Shown here in pieces: positions 34,397 to 41,409 of a stretch of 41,409 nucleotides of DNA. Source of the DNA: Companilactobacillus suantsaicola (GTDB taxonomy: Bacteria > Bacillota > Bacilli > Lactobacillales > Lactobacillaceae). The position numbers and the translations under genes were made by a program. How positions within the stretch are numbered: position 1 is the stretch's first letter; each line of letters begins with the position of its first letter. The DNA lies in the NCBI RefSeq assembly GCF_004745525.1, contig NZ_RKLY01000024.1, positions 1 through 41,409 of the forward strand. Direction: 5' to 3'. Below the pieces are notes generated by a model. The model searched no databases and was not told the origin of the DNA. It saw only the letters and a program-made list of their open reading frames with translations.

Positions 34397-35596
34397 ATGA
34401 AAGTTAGCAAAAGAAGAACTGAACAACGCTATCAAATTCTTGATTTAATTTACACAACGGGTTCAATCTCCCGAGTAGATATTTCTCGCCAGACCGGTAT
34501 CACCGCCGCCATTACCAGTGACATCGTTAATGAGTTGATCAAGCAAGGCGCTGTCAAAGAAGTTGGCGAAACAACTCCCACGACCGCTGGTTCCGGACGT
34601 AAAAGAATTTTGTTAGCTCCCTGTGGCAAACAAGCTTATTATGTTGGCAGTGAATTGTCAGAAAAATTTTTCAGCTTTTGTCTGATCGACAATCTCGGCC
34701 AAGTTATCAAGAAAAAAGCGGTAAATTTTGAAATTAACACTAGTAATGCCATCACGATGGGAAATTATCAACAAAATTTGACGGAATTTTTAAATGATTG
34801 TTCGAAATACGACCCTAAGGCGGTTGGTATTTCGATTCCTGGACATTTTGATAACACAACCAAACGCATATCTAGCAACAACCAACTTTGGACCGATCTT
34901 GATTGGAGCAAGCTTTTAGAGCAATCAGAAATCCCTATTTACTTGGAAAATAACGTTCACACAATGGGCAGTGCTGAGCGATTACTTACTCACGACCTCA
35001 GCAATAAGAACTACCTTTTCTTCCACGTCAGTCGCGGTATGTTTGCTTCCTACGTCTATCAAGGTGAAGTTTACGGTGCAAATGATTTTCTAGTTGGCGA
35101 GATTGGCCACATGATCGTCAATCCCGATGGAGAATTTTGCGAATGTGGTCGTCGTGGTTGCTTGCAGACGTATGCCAGTGAAACTTGGATCATCAAAAAG
35201 GCCAAGATTTTATACCGTAATAACGCTACAACCTACTTGCACCAATTGGTTCCTGATGCGGATTCAATCTCGATCGAGGCGTTATTAAAAGCTTTCAAGA
35301 TGGGTGACGATGGCGTGATTTCTATTTTGACTAATGCGATGAAATACTTGGCCATTGCGCTAAACAACCTTTCTGTCATGATCGTTTCGGATAAAATCAT
35401 CTTGCACGGACAAATCTTTGAACTACCACCATTGAAGACTATTTTGAGTCGCTTTTTAGTTCAAAACCAATTCGTCATCAATGGCGTTGATCCTCAGCCA
35501 ATCCAAGTGAAAAGTTACGACCAATTTGATGGTGCCGTAGCTGGAGCAATGATGGCGGTTCAACACAATTACTTTGGTAAGAATGTTGAGATATAG
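34397..35596 (+). CDS. ROK-family transcriptional repressor (NagC/XylR type)
   Basis: A 399-residue sugar-responsive regulator. The winged helix-turn-helix is at about residues 10-57 (YTTGSISRVDISRQTGITAA). The ROK domain follows, with GISIPGHFD, the conserved GEIGHMIVNPDGEF (His about 238) and the zinc-binding cysteines in CECGRRGC (about 248, 250 and 255). A functional sugar kinase would need DGGG/DxGxT loops, which are poorly kept (LIDNLGQVI), so it is a regulator rather than a kinase. It is divergent to the PTS/GH35 operon, and two identical AT-rich palindromes in the gap are its probable operators. The start ATG follows AAGGAG. Confidence 0.93.
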   Translation: MKVSKRRTEQRYQILDLIYTTGSISRVDISRQTGITAAITSDIVNELIKQGAVKEVGETTPTTAGSGRKRILLAPCGKQAYYVGSELSEKFFSFCLIDNLGQVIKKKAVNFEINTSNAITMGNYQQNLTEFLNDCSKYDPKAVGISIPGHFDNTTKRISSNNQLWTDLDWSKLLEQSEIPIYLENNVHTMGSAERLLTHDLSNKNYLFFHVSRGMFASYVYQGEVYGANDFLVGEIGHMIVNPDGEFCECGRRGCLQTYASETWIIKKAKILYRNNATTYLHQLVPDADSISIEALLKAFKMGDDGVISILTNAMKYLAIALNNLSVMIVSDKIILHGQIFELPPLKTILSRFLVQNQFVINGVDPQPIQVKSYDQFDGAVAGAMMAVQHNYFGKNVEI

Positions 35597-35616
35597 TGAT
35601 AATGCTCCTTGAATGT

Positions 35617-35664
35617 AAAAAAACTGAAGCCATTGGGATTTTCCCAATGACTTCAGTTTTTTTT
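35617..35664. terminator. Bidirectional intrinsic terminator
   Basis: AAAAAACTGAAG-x-CATTGGG pairs with CCCAATG-x-CTTCAGTTTTTT around a 5-nt loop. It separates the convergent ROK and CAP genes. Confidence 0.88.
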
Positions 35665-35682
35665 AGTCTGTATTAAAATTCA

Positions 35683-36681
35683 TTAACCCATAAAATCTTC
35701 AGCAACGTAATATCTGTCACCTGAACGGTAAACGCCGACTCCGACTGTTTTTACATCGGGTGATAGGACATTTGTATAGTGACTTGGAGCAAAGTTTTCT
35801 GCTCTGAAACTGTTCATGATATTTGCGGCAATTTCGTTTGCAGGACGTTTGTATCTGTAGGCAATGTTCTCTTCTTCAGTACCCCATCCGTCTGGGAAAG
35901 CTGAGAAGCACATTGAGCCGTTTGGTCTTTGATGATCAAATTTCACGGAAATTTCTTTGGCACGAATATTGGCAGTATTTGTCAAAGCGGCAGTTTGTGA
36001 CAATGGAGCGACCCCTTTGGCAGCACGTTCGTCGTTGATTGATTTGAGTACGGCGGCGGCTACACTGGCTGTATCTGGATTTGAATTCGAAGTTTGATTA
36101 TTAGTTGGTTTTTGTGGATTGACAGCAACCTTACCTTTTGATGAGAAGGTGCTGAAGTTAGTGTTAGAATTTACAGTCTCAACGGCTTTATTGACCGTCA
36201 TATTCTTAGCACTGATCCATTGATTAGAAGCAACTTCGTAATAAACTGCGCCAGTTGTATCTTTGATAGCACGATCAACTTTCCAAGTCGAGCCATTTGG
36301 TAGATTTCTAGCAGCCGGAATTTCACCTTTTGTCATCGTGTAATAAATCGGCGCACTCCCATTGACGATAGTACCGATAGCCTGGCTATTACCATCGTTT
36401 AACGTCTAATCTGACGCCTGCAAATATTCGTTGGTAGCAACTTGGTAAAAAGTTCCGCCATTGATTTTCACAATTTTACCAACACGCCAAGGTGTATTAG
36501 GTGCCAAAGCCCGATTAGTGATCAAGTAGCCTTGTGAAGTATATAGTCTAGCTGTCACGCCAGGCTTTACAGTCGCTACGGTTGCAGCTTTTGCTGTTGT
36601 TGAATTCAGTGACAAGACCCCTGTTGTTGCCATTGCTAGAGCAGCAATCAGTGTCGCCGATTTTTTCAAAGAAATTCTCAT
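35683..36681 (-). pseudogene. CAP-domain surface protein with SLAP repeats, interrupted by one TAG
   Basis: One reading frame of 333 codons with a single amber codon at 36406-36408. Both sides are in frame and fit the same protein. Residues 1-32 are a signal peptide (ending TTAKAAT). Two SLAP-type cell-wall modules follow; the first ends FYQVATNEYLQASD right at the TAG, and the second has VYYEVASNQWISAKN. The rest is a CAP/SCP-PR1 domain: LKSINDERAAKGV, KFDHQRPNGS, EEENIAYR, NIMNSF and SHYTNVLSPDVKTVGVGVYR, all typical. Translation ending at the TAG yields only signal peptide plus one module. Either it is a recent pseudogene or it needs suppression. Start ATG 36679-36681 behind GGGAGAG. Confidence 0.85.
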
Positions 36682-36813
36682 AAACACACTCTCCCTAAAC
36701 AAATATTTTTATATTTCCAAAGCGATTATACCCCTTTCCTCGTTTAAGGAATCAGGCTTTTGGAAACAATTTAAGATTAATTTGAAAGAATGTGAAATAC
36801 TAAAAATCTTCTT

Positions 36814-37791
36814 TTACTTTTCGAGAATTTGACGAACGTCACTCAAAGCTTTAGCGATGTCGCCCTTAATGGATTGGCCTTTATCCTCAATTTCTTCTGG
36901 TAAAAATTGGTAATCACGATTGATCATCACATCGTATGAACCTTCTAAACTTCCGGTTAGACCCCAGAATGGTTCTTGAATAAACATTGGTGTCATTCGG
37001 CCAACGCCTAGTTCGATCAATAATAAGTGATCGTCATGGAGATGATTTAAAACGTCATCAGAAATTTTTTGATATTCTTGATGATAACGAGTTCCTTCTA
37101 AGAAATTGCCGTAACCACGCACCCAAGGGAAAGCTTCAGCACCACAGTTAGGACATCTAGGAATCATGTCGGTTGGCACTTTAGTGTCATCCCCCATAGC
37201 TTTGACCATCTCTTCAACTGGTTTAACTGCATCCCAAACTTCATCGCTACAACGTTGTGAACACTGGAAGAATCGATGATCACCTTGAATCTGAGCCACT
37301 TTGTCTTCAGGAAAAGCTTTAATTGCTTGAGTATCTTGATTAGTCGTCAAAATGAAGTAATCCTTGTCTTTCAAAATAGCTTGCAAGTCACGATAAGGTT
37401 GTCTAATTTCCGCATGTTGAGTCGTGTAAAGAAAAGTTGCTAAATAACCCCAATACTCCTCTCGAGTTGGCCAAGGATATTGCATTCCGGAAAAGGCACC
37501 GTTAAGGTTATATTTTTCAGCGAATTTACCAAAGTACTTTTTGAAAGAATCATTGTTCTCGTAGTAGAAATCACCACCGCCAGCAGCTGATAAACCGGAA
37601 GCTCCACCAACAATAATGTGATCAGCTTGCTTGATCTTATCAGCCAAAATTTGAATCTGCTCATCGTATGGCAAAGCTGGCTTGTCCGTCAATTTGACCG
37701 GTGTGCTGCCACTAGCGTAAACATTAAAAAAATTAGAATAGTTAGTCTGTGTCTTCATAACCAGTTTCTCGTAAAAAGTTAAATCATCCAT
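36814..37791 (-). CDS. Class-M-like sirtuin (SirTM type, NAD+-dependent)
   Basis: A 325-residue Sir2-fold protein. The NAD loop reads IIVGGASGLSAAGG (about 60-72), followed by LTTNQDTQA (about 148) and AQIQGDHRFFQCS. The structural zinc site is CSQRC (177, 181) plus CPNC (213, 216), and LIELGVGRMTP is the second nucleotide segment. The canonical catalytic His of deacylase sirtuins is replaced by Gln (about Q169, in IQGD). That is the pattern of class M sirtuins, which ADP-ribosylate lipoylated GcvH-like carrier protein. No macrodomain, GcvH-L or LplA gene is in the window. The ATG begins 1 nt after the stop of the second sirtuin-like gene, with GAGGA upstream inside it. Confidence 0.85.
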   Translation of the reverse strand: MDDLTFYEKLVMKTQTNYSNFFNVYASGSTPVKLTDKPALPYDEQIQILADKIKQADHIIVGGASGLSAAGGGDFYYENNDSFKKYFGKFAEKYNLNGAFSGMQYPWPTREEYWGYLATFLYTTQHAEIRQPYRDLQAILKDKDYFILTTNQDTQAIKAFPEDKVAQIQGDHRFFQCSQRCSDEVWDAVKPVEEMVKAMGDDTKVPTDMIPRCPNCGAEAFPWVRGYGNFLEGTRYHQEYQKISDDVLNHLHDDHLLLIELGVGRMTPMFIQEPFWGLTGSLEGSYDVMINRDYQFLPEEIEDKGQSIKGDIAKALSDVRQILEK

Positions 37792-37792
37792 T

Positions 37793-38473
37793 TTAAAAAT
37801 CCTCCAATAATTCCGTCAAAGTTGTTTTAATATCACCTGGCAAAGCTAAAGAGTTCGCTTGAATATCCGGAGCAATATTGATTTCTTTAGCTAAATTCAA
37901 AGTTAGAAATTGCCAATTATATTTCGCAACGGACTCCATTAATGGAGCTTTGATCATTTGATTCCTGGCCCCGATACCTAATTCCAGCTGCAAAACTTTC
38001 TTATCTTTATTAGTTTGAACAAACTCCAAGAAGTTATCCTCCTGAGCTTGCCACTGCGGCGTTTTCATCTGCAGACCCTCAAAATTGCCTTCAATTTCCC
38101 AAAGCTTATTCTTATCAAAACCGTTTAATTGGAAGTGTGAATCAGCGTTTGAAGTTACCACAAAATAATTTTTTCCTCGCAACAAGTGCTTCAAATTTTG
38201 AAAAACAGCTGTAGGTTGGTAATCGCTCACTAAATACTGGTGCACCTGGCGCATAAACTCTTGGTGGTCGGGAGTTGGCAATTGTGACATCACGCCCTGC
38301 AATAAACTGTTGATTCCATATAATACGCGAAAATGCTCGAAATATTTTTCAAAATTCTCGTCGTCAGCGAAAATGTTGTAACCTTCGGCAATCGATAGCC
38401 CATTACTGGCACTAATCAGGATTGCATCACTGTTACGAATCATCGCTTGAGCTTGCTTGATCTCTGTTTTCAT
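37793..38473 (-). CDS. Second sirtuin-like protein, probably a pseudoenzyme
   Basis: A 226-residue protein sharing the SirTM layout with its neighbour. It has ILISASNGLSIAEGYNIF in place of the NAD loop, FEKYFEHFRVLYGINSLLQG, VVTSNADSHF, WEIEGNFEGLQ and LQLELGIGARNQMIKAP. Two key features are missing. There is no cysteine at all in the zinc-ribbon position, where the sequence jumps from LQMKTPQW to VLQLELG, about 50 residues shorter. The Gln of IQGD is a Glu in IEGN. So it may bind NAD or a product but should not catalyse. It is first in the pair, 1 nt before the active-looking sirtuin, so equal amounts and a complex are plausible. The start ATG has AAGGAG upstream. Confidence 0.82.
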   Translation of the reverse strand: MKTEIKQAQAMIRNSDAILISASNGLSIAEGYNIFADDENFEKYFEHFRVLYGINSLLQGVMSQLPTPDHQEFMRQVHQYLVSDYQPTAVFQNLKHLLRGKNYFVVTSNADSHFQLNGFDKNKLWEIEGNFEGLQMKTPQWQAQEDNFLEFVQTNKDKKVLQLELGIGARNQMIKAPLMESVAKYNWQFLTLNLAKEINIAPDIQANSLALPGDIKTTLTELLEDF

Positions 38474-38503
38474 TAGAACTCCTTTTTAATTTTTGTTATC
38501 ATG

Positions 38504-38521
38504 GTGTACAATTATGTACAC
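38504..38521. promoter_or_regulatory. Candidate TetR operator in the sirtuin/TetR gap
   Basis: GTGTACA (38504-38510) and TGTACAC (38515-38521) form a perfect inverted repeat with a 4-nt spacer. A weaker one, TGTATT...AATACA, lies at 38524-38548, and a long dyad with ACACATTTT and AAATGTGT arms lies at 38572-38618, just before the tetR ribosome site. Confidence 0.6.
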
Positions 38522-38631
38522 AGTGTATTGAATATCTTTTAAAATACAGGATAACGAAACCAAAATTAAGTACACATTTTTAAAAATCATCCAATTATGG
38601 ACAGTTTTTAAAATGTGTTAAGGAGATTTTT

Positions 38632-39216
38632 ATGGATCGCAGAACTATTTACACCATCAATGTCGTTAAAGATGCTTTTTTGGACTTAATATCAGAAAAA
38701 TCATATCCGGAAATTAATGTGGCGATGATTTGCCGTAAAGCCGACATCACTCGCTCGACTTTTTACTTACACTTCGACAACTTGACCGACGTCTTGAATG
38801 CCGTTTTGGATGACGCCCTACTTTTCACAGGTGAATCAAGCTTTACCATTGATCCGGCCAAAGTGAGTTTAGACGTCTTGAAAGAAAACGAATCACTCTT
38901 GCCAGCTTGCCAAAGAATTGCTGACTCGCAAAAGTACCGTGACCTTTTGATGGATTCCAGTTTGAGTGACTACATCATTGGCCGCATTATCGCTCACGAA
39001 CGCGACACGATCGTACCTTCGATTCAAAAGCGAGCCGGATTGAACGAAAAAGAAGCTGAATTACTCTTCATTTACTCGATTCACGGTTCATTTGCCATCA
39101 ACAAACGCCACCATTTCACCAAAGATGATTCGTGGTACAAAGACCTGCAAATGTTCAACAAATTTACCAGTGCCGGTTACAAAGCACTAAAAAAGACTGA
39201 AACTATGGATAATTAA
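38632..39216 (+). CDS. TetR/AcrR-family transcriptional regulator
   Basis: A 194-residue regulator. The N-terminal HTH is visible as YTINVVKDAFLDLISEKSYP, then INVAMICRKADITRSTFYLHF, the recognition helix (TRSTFYLHF) being typical. The C-terminal part is a helical ligand-binding domain of the TetR_C/DhaS-like type. It is divergent to the two sirtuin-like genes, with palindromes in the 158-bp gap, and is the likely regulator of that pair and of itself. AAGGAG precedes the ATG. Confidence 0.9.
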   Translation: MDRRTIYTINVVKDAFLDLISEKSYPEINVAMICRKADITRSTFYLHFDNLTDVLNAVLDDALLFTGESSFTIDPAKVSLDVLKENESLLPACQRIADSQKYRDLLMDSSLSDYIIGRIIAHERDTIVPSIQKRAGLNEKEAELLFIYSIHGSFAINKRHHFTKDDSWYKDLQMFNKFTSAGYKALKKTETMDN

Positions 39217-39238
39217 TCCGTAATTTCAGTCTTTTTTT
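39189..39238 (+). terminator. Intrinsic terminator overlapping the end of the TetR gene
   Basis: AAGACTGAAACTATGGAT pairs with ATCCGTAATTTCAGTCTT with two mismatches, followed by seven T. Its left arm holds the last codons and the stop lies in the loop. Confidence 0.8.
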
Positions 39239-39275
39239 CGTAATTTATAGTTAACACGATTAAGGAGATTTCGCG

Positions 39276-39677
39276 ATGACTACAAATAAGCGGTTAATTT
39301 TGGCAGACATTGGAAAGGAAAGACGTTTCACTTTCCACGGAGAGTTCAAAAAATATGGCTTCAAATATAACGATCACAACAAAAAGTACGCTGCACCGAC
39401 TATTTTATTAACCAATATTCAATTAATTACTCCCGCTAAAGCTATTCCAATGACCGACCATCTTTGGTTCAACTTAACCAAAGGTTTTAAAAGTTTAGGG
39501 GTCTTGCAAATCGACTACAAACTCTCTCACCCCACTAAGGTTTTATTAATTTGTGGAGAAAAACGCTTAGAGTGGGACGAAGAAAACTGGAAAATCTGTC
39601 AAAGAATTTATGAACTGTATCGCGAAGATTACATTAGGCGTGGAATCGCTAAACCTTATGACTGGCCTTTTACTTAA
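39276..39677 (+). CDS. Unrecognised small protein with a TDHLWFN motif
   Basis: A 133-residue soluble protein. KERRFTFHGEFKKYGFK and TILLTNIQLI look like strands of a small beta barrel, followed by MTDHLWFNLTKGFKSLG. I recall similar single-domain proteins in Firmicutes and their integrative elements, with a barrel that may bind RNA or DNA, but I cannot name the family. The C-terminal half (LICGEKRLEWDEENWKICQR onward) is helical and rich in Trp and charged residues. AAGGAGA precedes the ATG. Its stop overlaps the stop of the convergent serine hydrolase, so no terminator lies between. Confidence 0.7.
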   Translation: MTTNKRLILADIGKERRFTFHGEFKKYGFKYNDHNKKYAAPTILLTNIQLITPAKAIPMTDHLWFNLTKGFKSLGVLQIDYKLSHPTKVLLICGEKRLEWDEENWKICQRIYELYREDYIRRGIAKPYDWPFT

Positions 39678-40591
39678 GAGTAATTAACCAGTTTTTCTCC
39701 AGCATGAGCACCGTAAACAATTTTTTGAACGTTTTTAGTGATTTTAGCTATTCGTGAAAAACCACTTAGACCACTTTGGTTATGGCCATTCGTCATGATT
39801 ACCAGGATATACTTTTGTCCATTGGGTAGGGTTACGATTCCGGCATCGTTGTTTGTATCTTCCAAGAAGCCGACTTTATCCTGAACAGTCGTACCTGTTT
39901 CTGCGGCAGCAGCTCCGGCTGGAATTCCGCTTCGATAAATCTGTTTGCCCATCAAATTCAAAATCATCGACTGATCAAACGGATCTTGGAAGACTCCAGT
40001 TCCAGCTTCTAAGCTTTCCAACAATAGTTGCAAGCTATAACTTGTCGTCTGAGCGGCTTCGTCGGTTTGGAAAACTTTTGGATACCAACCTTGGCTAGCA
40101 ATGAATGAACTGATTGTATCAGCACCGTTATTGAGGATTTGCTCTTCCGCAAAATCATTTTCACTATTAACGATCATTTTGGTGAAACCTGTTTCGTTCT
40201 CACTAGTCCAAGAGAAATCACCGTTTTGTTTTTGGTGCATTAAAAACGCCGTGAGATACAATTTATAAGTACTAGCAGCGGTCATGACAGCCGTGGCGTT
40301 GGACTCAACTTCCAAAGCGCCTTTTTGATGAATCTTGGCATACTGATTATTAGAAGATCCATCATTTCCCAAATTATAAAAACTGACGCTGGCAGTACTG
40401 TCTTTAGTGACTGTCTTCAAATAATTGGTCAAATTGGTTTTGATGATCGACTGTTTCTTTTTGATCGTCAAAACCTTCTTCGGACTATCCTCACTATCCG
40501 CTGAAGCCTGTGAATTATTATGGAAATAGTAGCTTAATCCCACGACAAGCGCACTAATAACCAAAATATTGATAAGAATTTTTTTATACAT
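39674..40591 (-). CDS. Class A beta-lactamase-like serine hydrolase, membrane-anchored
   Basis: A 305-residue protein with one N-terminal hydrophobic segment (about 5-22) and no lipobox, so it is exported and anchored or cleaved. The penicillin-binding/beta-lactamase triad is visible: S107-T-Y-K110 in AASTYKLYL, S143-E-N145 in VNSENDFAE, and K239-V-G241 in QDKVGF (in place of KTG). The Ser/Thr-rich linker at 28-65 tethers the domain. In lactobacilli such proteins are common and usually not resistance enzymes; a cell-wall-related hydrolase or D,D-peptidase-like role is more likely. I see no clear omega-loop ExxLN. It is a single gene; the 3' end overlaps the convergent small gene by 3 nt. Confidence 0.87.
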   Translation of the reverse strand: MYKKILINILVISALVVGLSYYFHNNSQASADSEDSPKKVLTIKKKQSIIKTNLTNYLKTVTKDSTASVSFYNLGNDGSSNNQYAKIHQKGALEVESNATAVMTAASTYKLYLTAFLMHQKQNGDFSWTSENETGFTKMIVNSENDFAEEQILNNGADTISSFIASQGWYPKVFQTDEAAQTTSYSLQLLLESLEAGTGVFQDPFDQSMILNLMGKQIYRSGIPAGAAAAETGTTVQDKVGFLEDTNNDAGIVTLPNGQKYILVIMTNGHNQSGLSGFSRIAKITKNVQKIVYGAHAGEKLVNYS

Positions 40592-40810
40592 CCCTCGTTT
40601 ATTCTTAATGTGATTACCCTCATTCTGCGATTACAAATAATTTATTAACACAATTATAAGTGTCTCCACAGAAAAAGATTTATACATTTCTATTACATTA
40701 TTCTTACAGTTTAGTATTATTCACTAATAGTTATTTTTTTTAATATTTCTTTAAGGATTGTGTGATTGGGATTTTGAAATATACGCAAATAAATTTTTTG
40801 ACAAATTTTA
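40592..40810. other. AT-rich gap, no feature recognised
   Basis: The 219 bp upstream of the serine hydrolase are strongly AT-rich. They probably hold its promoter and the 3' end of the PASTA gene transcript. No hairpin terminator or gene is convincing here. Confidence 0.5.
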
Positions 40811-41350
40811 CTATTCATTAGAATCATCAGACTCTTTGGGAACCTCAATAATAGTCGCTTTTATCTTCTTAGCTTTCTTTCTCTTAGGATGTGGTACCAA
40901 CTTTTTAGATGCTTCCACGGCTCCACTGATGCCTGACTTGGTTTCTTGACCAATTTTATTAGCTAAAGACTTTGCGGAATCTTTGCGAGATTGTTTACGC
41001 TCATTAACTGCTTTTAAAAGTTCCTTACTCTGTTCCAACACTTCATTATTCATATAATAAATTTTAATAAATCCGTTTGCTGGCAAAACAGTATTAGCTT
41101 TAGGGACTGTTTTAATAACCGTATCGACTTTTTGTGATGCTAATTTAGTACTGGGGTCGATAACTATAAAATCATGTTTTATATTTAAATCATTTAGCAG
41201 ATCTTTAGTTTGATTCAGACTTAAATCAATGATATCAGGTACTCTGACATCACCACTATGACGCTTATTGTGCTCGTCTAACTGATGATTAACGTAAGCA
41301 GTAAATAACCGACCGTATTCTCTCGGTCCACAATAAGCGATATGATTACC
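40811..41350 (-). pseudogene. PASTA-domain protein, 5' end missing
   Basis: An open frame runs 180 codons from the double TGA at 41351-41356 to the TAA at 40811. It has no usable start in its first half: the earliest TTG (41084-41086) and ATG (41051-41053) lie far inside. The upstream part is clearly coding. YCGPREYGRLFTAYVNHQLD is followed by a PASTA-like unit: VRVPDIIDLSLNQTKDLLND at the front, then VIKTVPKANT and LPANGFIKIYY. PASTA domains bind cell-wall muropeptides or beta-lactams and usually sit outside the membrane. The tail (EVLEQSKELLKAVNERKQ to the end) is helical, Lys-rich and charged. The missing N-terminus was probably cut off by a rearrangement near 41350. Confidence 0.6.
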
Positions 41351-41378
41351 TCATCAAAATAAATGGTGAGGTATTTTT
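41347..41378 (+). terminator. Hairpin with T-run at the broken gene edge
   Basis: TACCTCA (41347-41353) pairs with TGAGGTA (41367-41373), followed by TTTTT. It is terminator-like on the plus strand, but it also contains the GAGG that would serve the ATG at 41380, so it could act as an attenuator. Confidence 0.5.
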
Positions 41379-41379
41379 A

Positions 41380-41409
41380 ATGGACGAAAAGCCGGATATT
41401 GTAAAAGTT
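41380..41409 (+). CDS. Possible start of a gene running out of the window
   Basis: ATG at 41380-41382 behind GAGG, giving MDEKPDIVKV to the window end. Only ten codons are visible, so the call rests on the ribosome site and open frame. It could be the first codons of a transposase or other inserted gene. Confidence 0.3.
   Translation, partial: MDEKPDIVKV

Noticed and set aside
39674-40591. Reading the serine hydrolase as an antibiotic-resistance beta-lactamase
   Set aside because: KTG is replaced by KVG and no clear omega-loop Glu is visible; such anchored homologues are common housekeeping proteins in lactobacilli.

Overview
The window reads as a low-GC Lactobacillaceae chromosome segment. 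The clues are AT-rich intergenic DNA, strong AGGAGG-type ribosome sites, cre boxes, surface proteins with C-terminal SLAP-type cell-wall repeats, and a PTS/GH35/ROK sugar locus. Companilactobacillus or a close relative is my best guess, but that rests on general look, not on a marker gene. I recognised no rRNA, tRNA, CRISPR array or prophage.

Layout. 1-3.5 kb: the tail of an unknown gene, an XRE regulator, a structured repeat, an aldo/keto reductase, a 474-residue unknown protein and a decayed toxin-antitoxin remnant. 3.6-5.2 kb: a membrane-anchored unknown protein and a GNAT acetyltransferase. 5.4-11.5 kb is a redox and detoxification block. It holds an aldo/keto reductase, an SDR with no ATG at its proper start and a broken sugar O-acetyltransferase on one strand. 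A LysR regulator with a nitroreductase lies divergent to these, followed by a hydroxycinnamoyl-esterase-like hydrolase and a flavin disulfide reductase. 11.6-23.7 kb is a single gene for a 3985-residue secreted protein of about 28 degenerate repeats and four SLAP repeats, followed by a second copy of the structured repeat and a terminator. 23.9-28.8 kb: a DHFR-fold reductase, a CcpA-controlled PTS EIIC, a DUF389 membrane protein, and a PadR regulator with its DUF1129-like membrane partner. 28.86-30.76 kb: a group IIC intron placed exactly behind a terminator. 30.8-35.6 kb: a catabolite-controlled operon (PTS EIIC, GH35 beta-galactosidase, small protein) with a divergent ROK repressor. 35.7-36.7 kb: a CAP-domain surface protein broken by one amber codon. 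36.8-39.2 kb: a translationally coupled pair of class-M-like sirtuins, the second apparently inactive, with a divergent TetR regulator. 39.3-41.4 kb: a small unknown protein, a class A beta-lactamase-like serine hydrolase, and a 5'-broken PASTA-domain gene.

Most notable points. (1) Two copies of a roughly 130-bp repeat fold into the same long hairpin with compensating base changes, and each lies just 3' of a gene whose TAG stop codon is inside the repeat edge. (2) The SirTM / pseudo-SirTM pair has none of the usual lipoyl or macrodomain partners. (3) The giant surface protein shows higher-order block duplication. (4) Several genes have recently decayed by single events: a HigA antitoxin lacking just its DNA-binding helices, an amber codon in the CAP protein, an internal deletion in the acetyltransferase, and loss of the SDR start codon.
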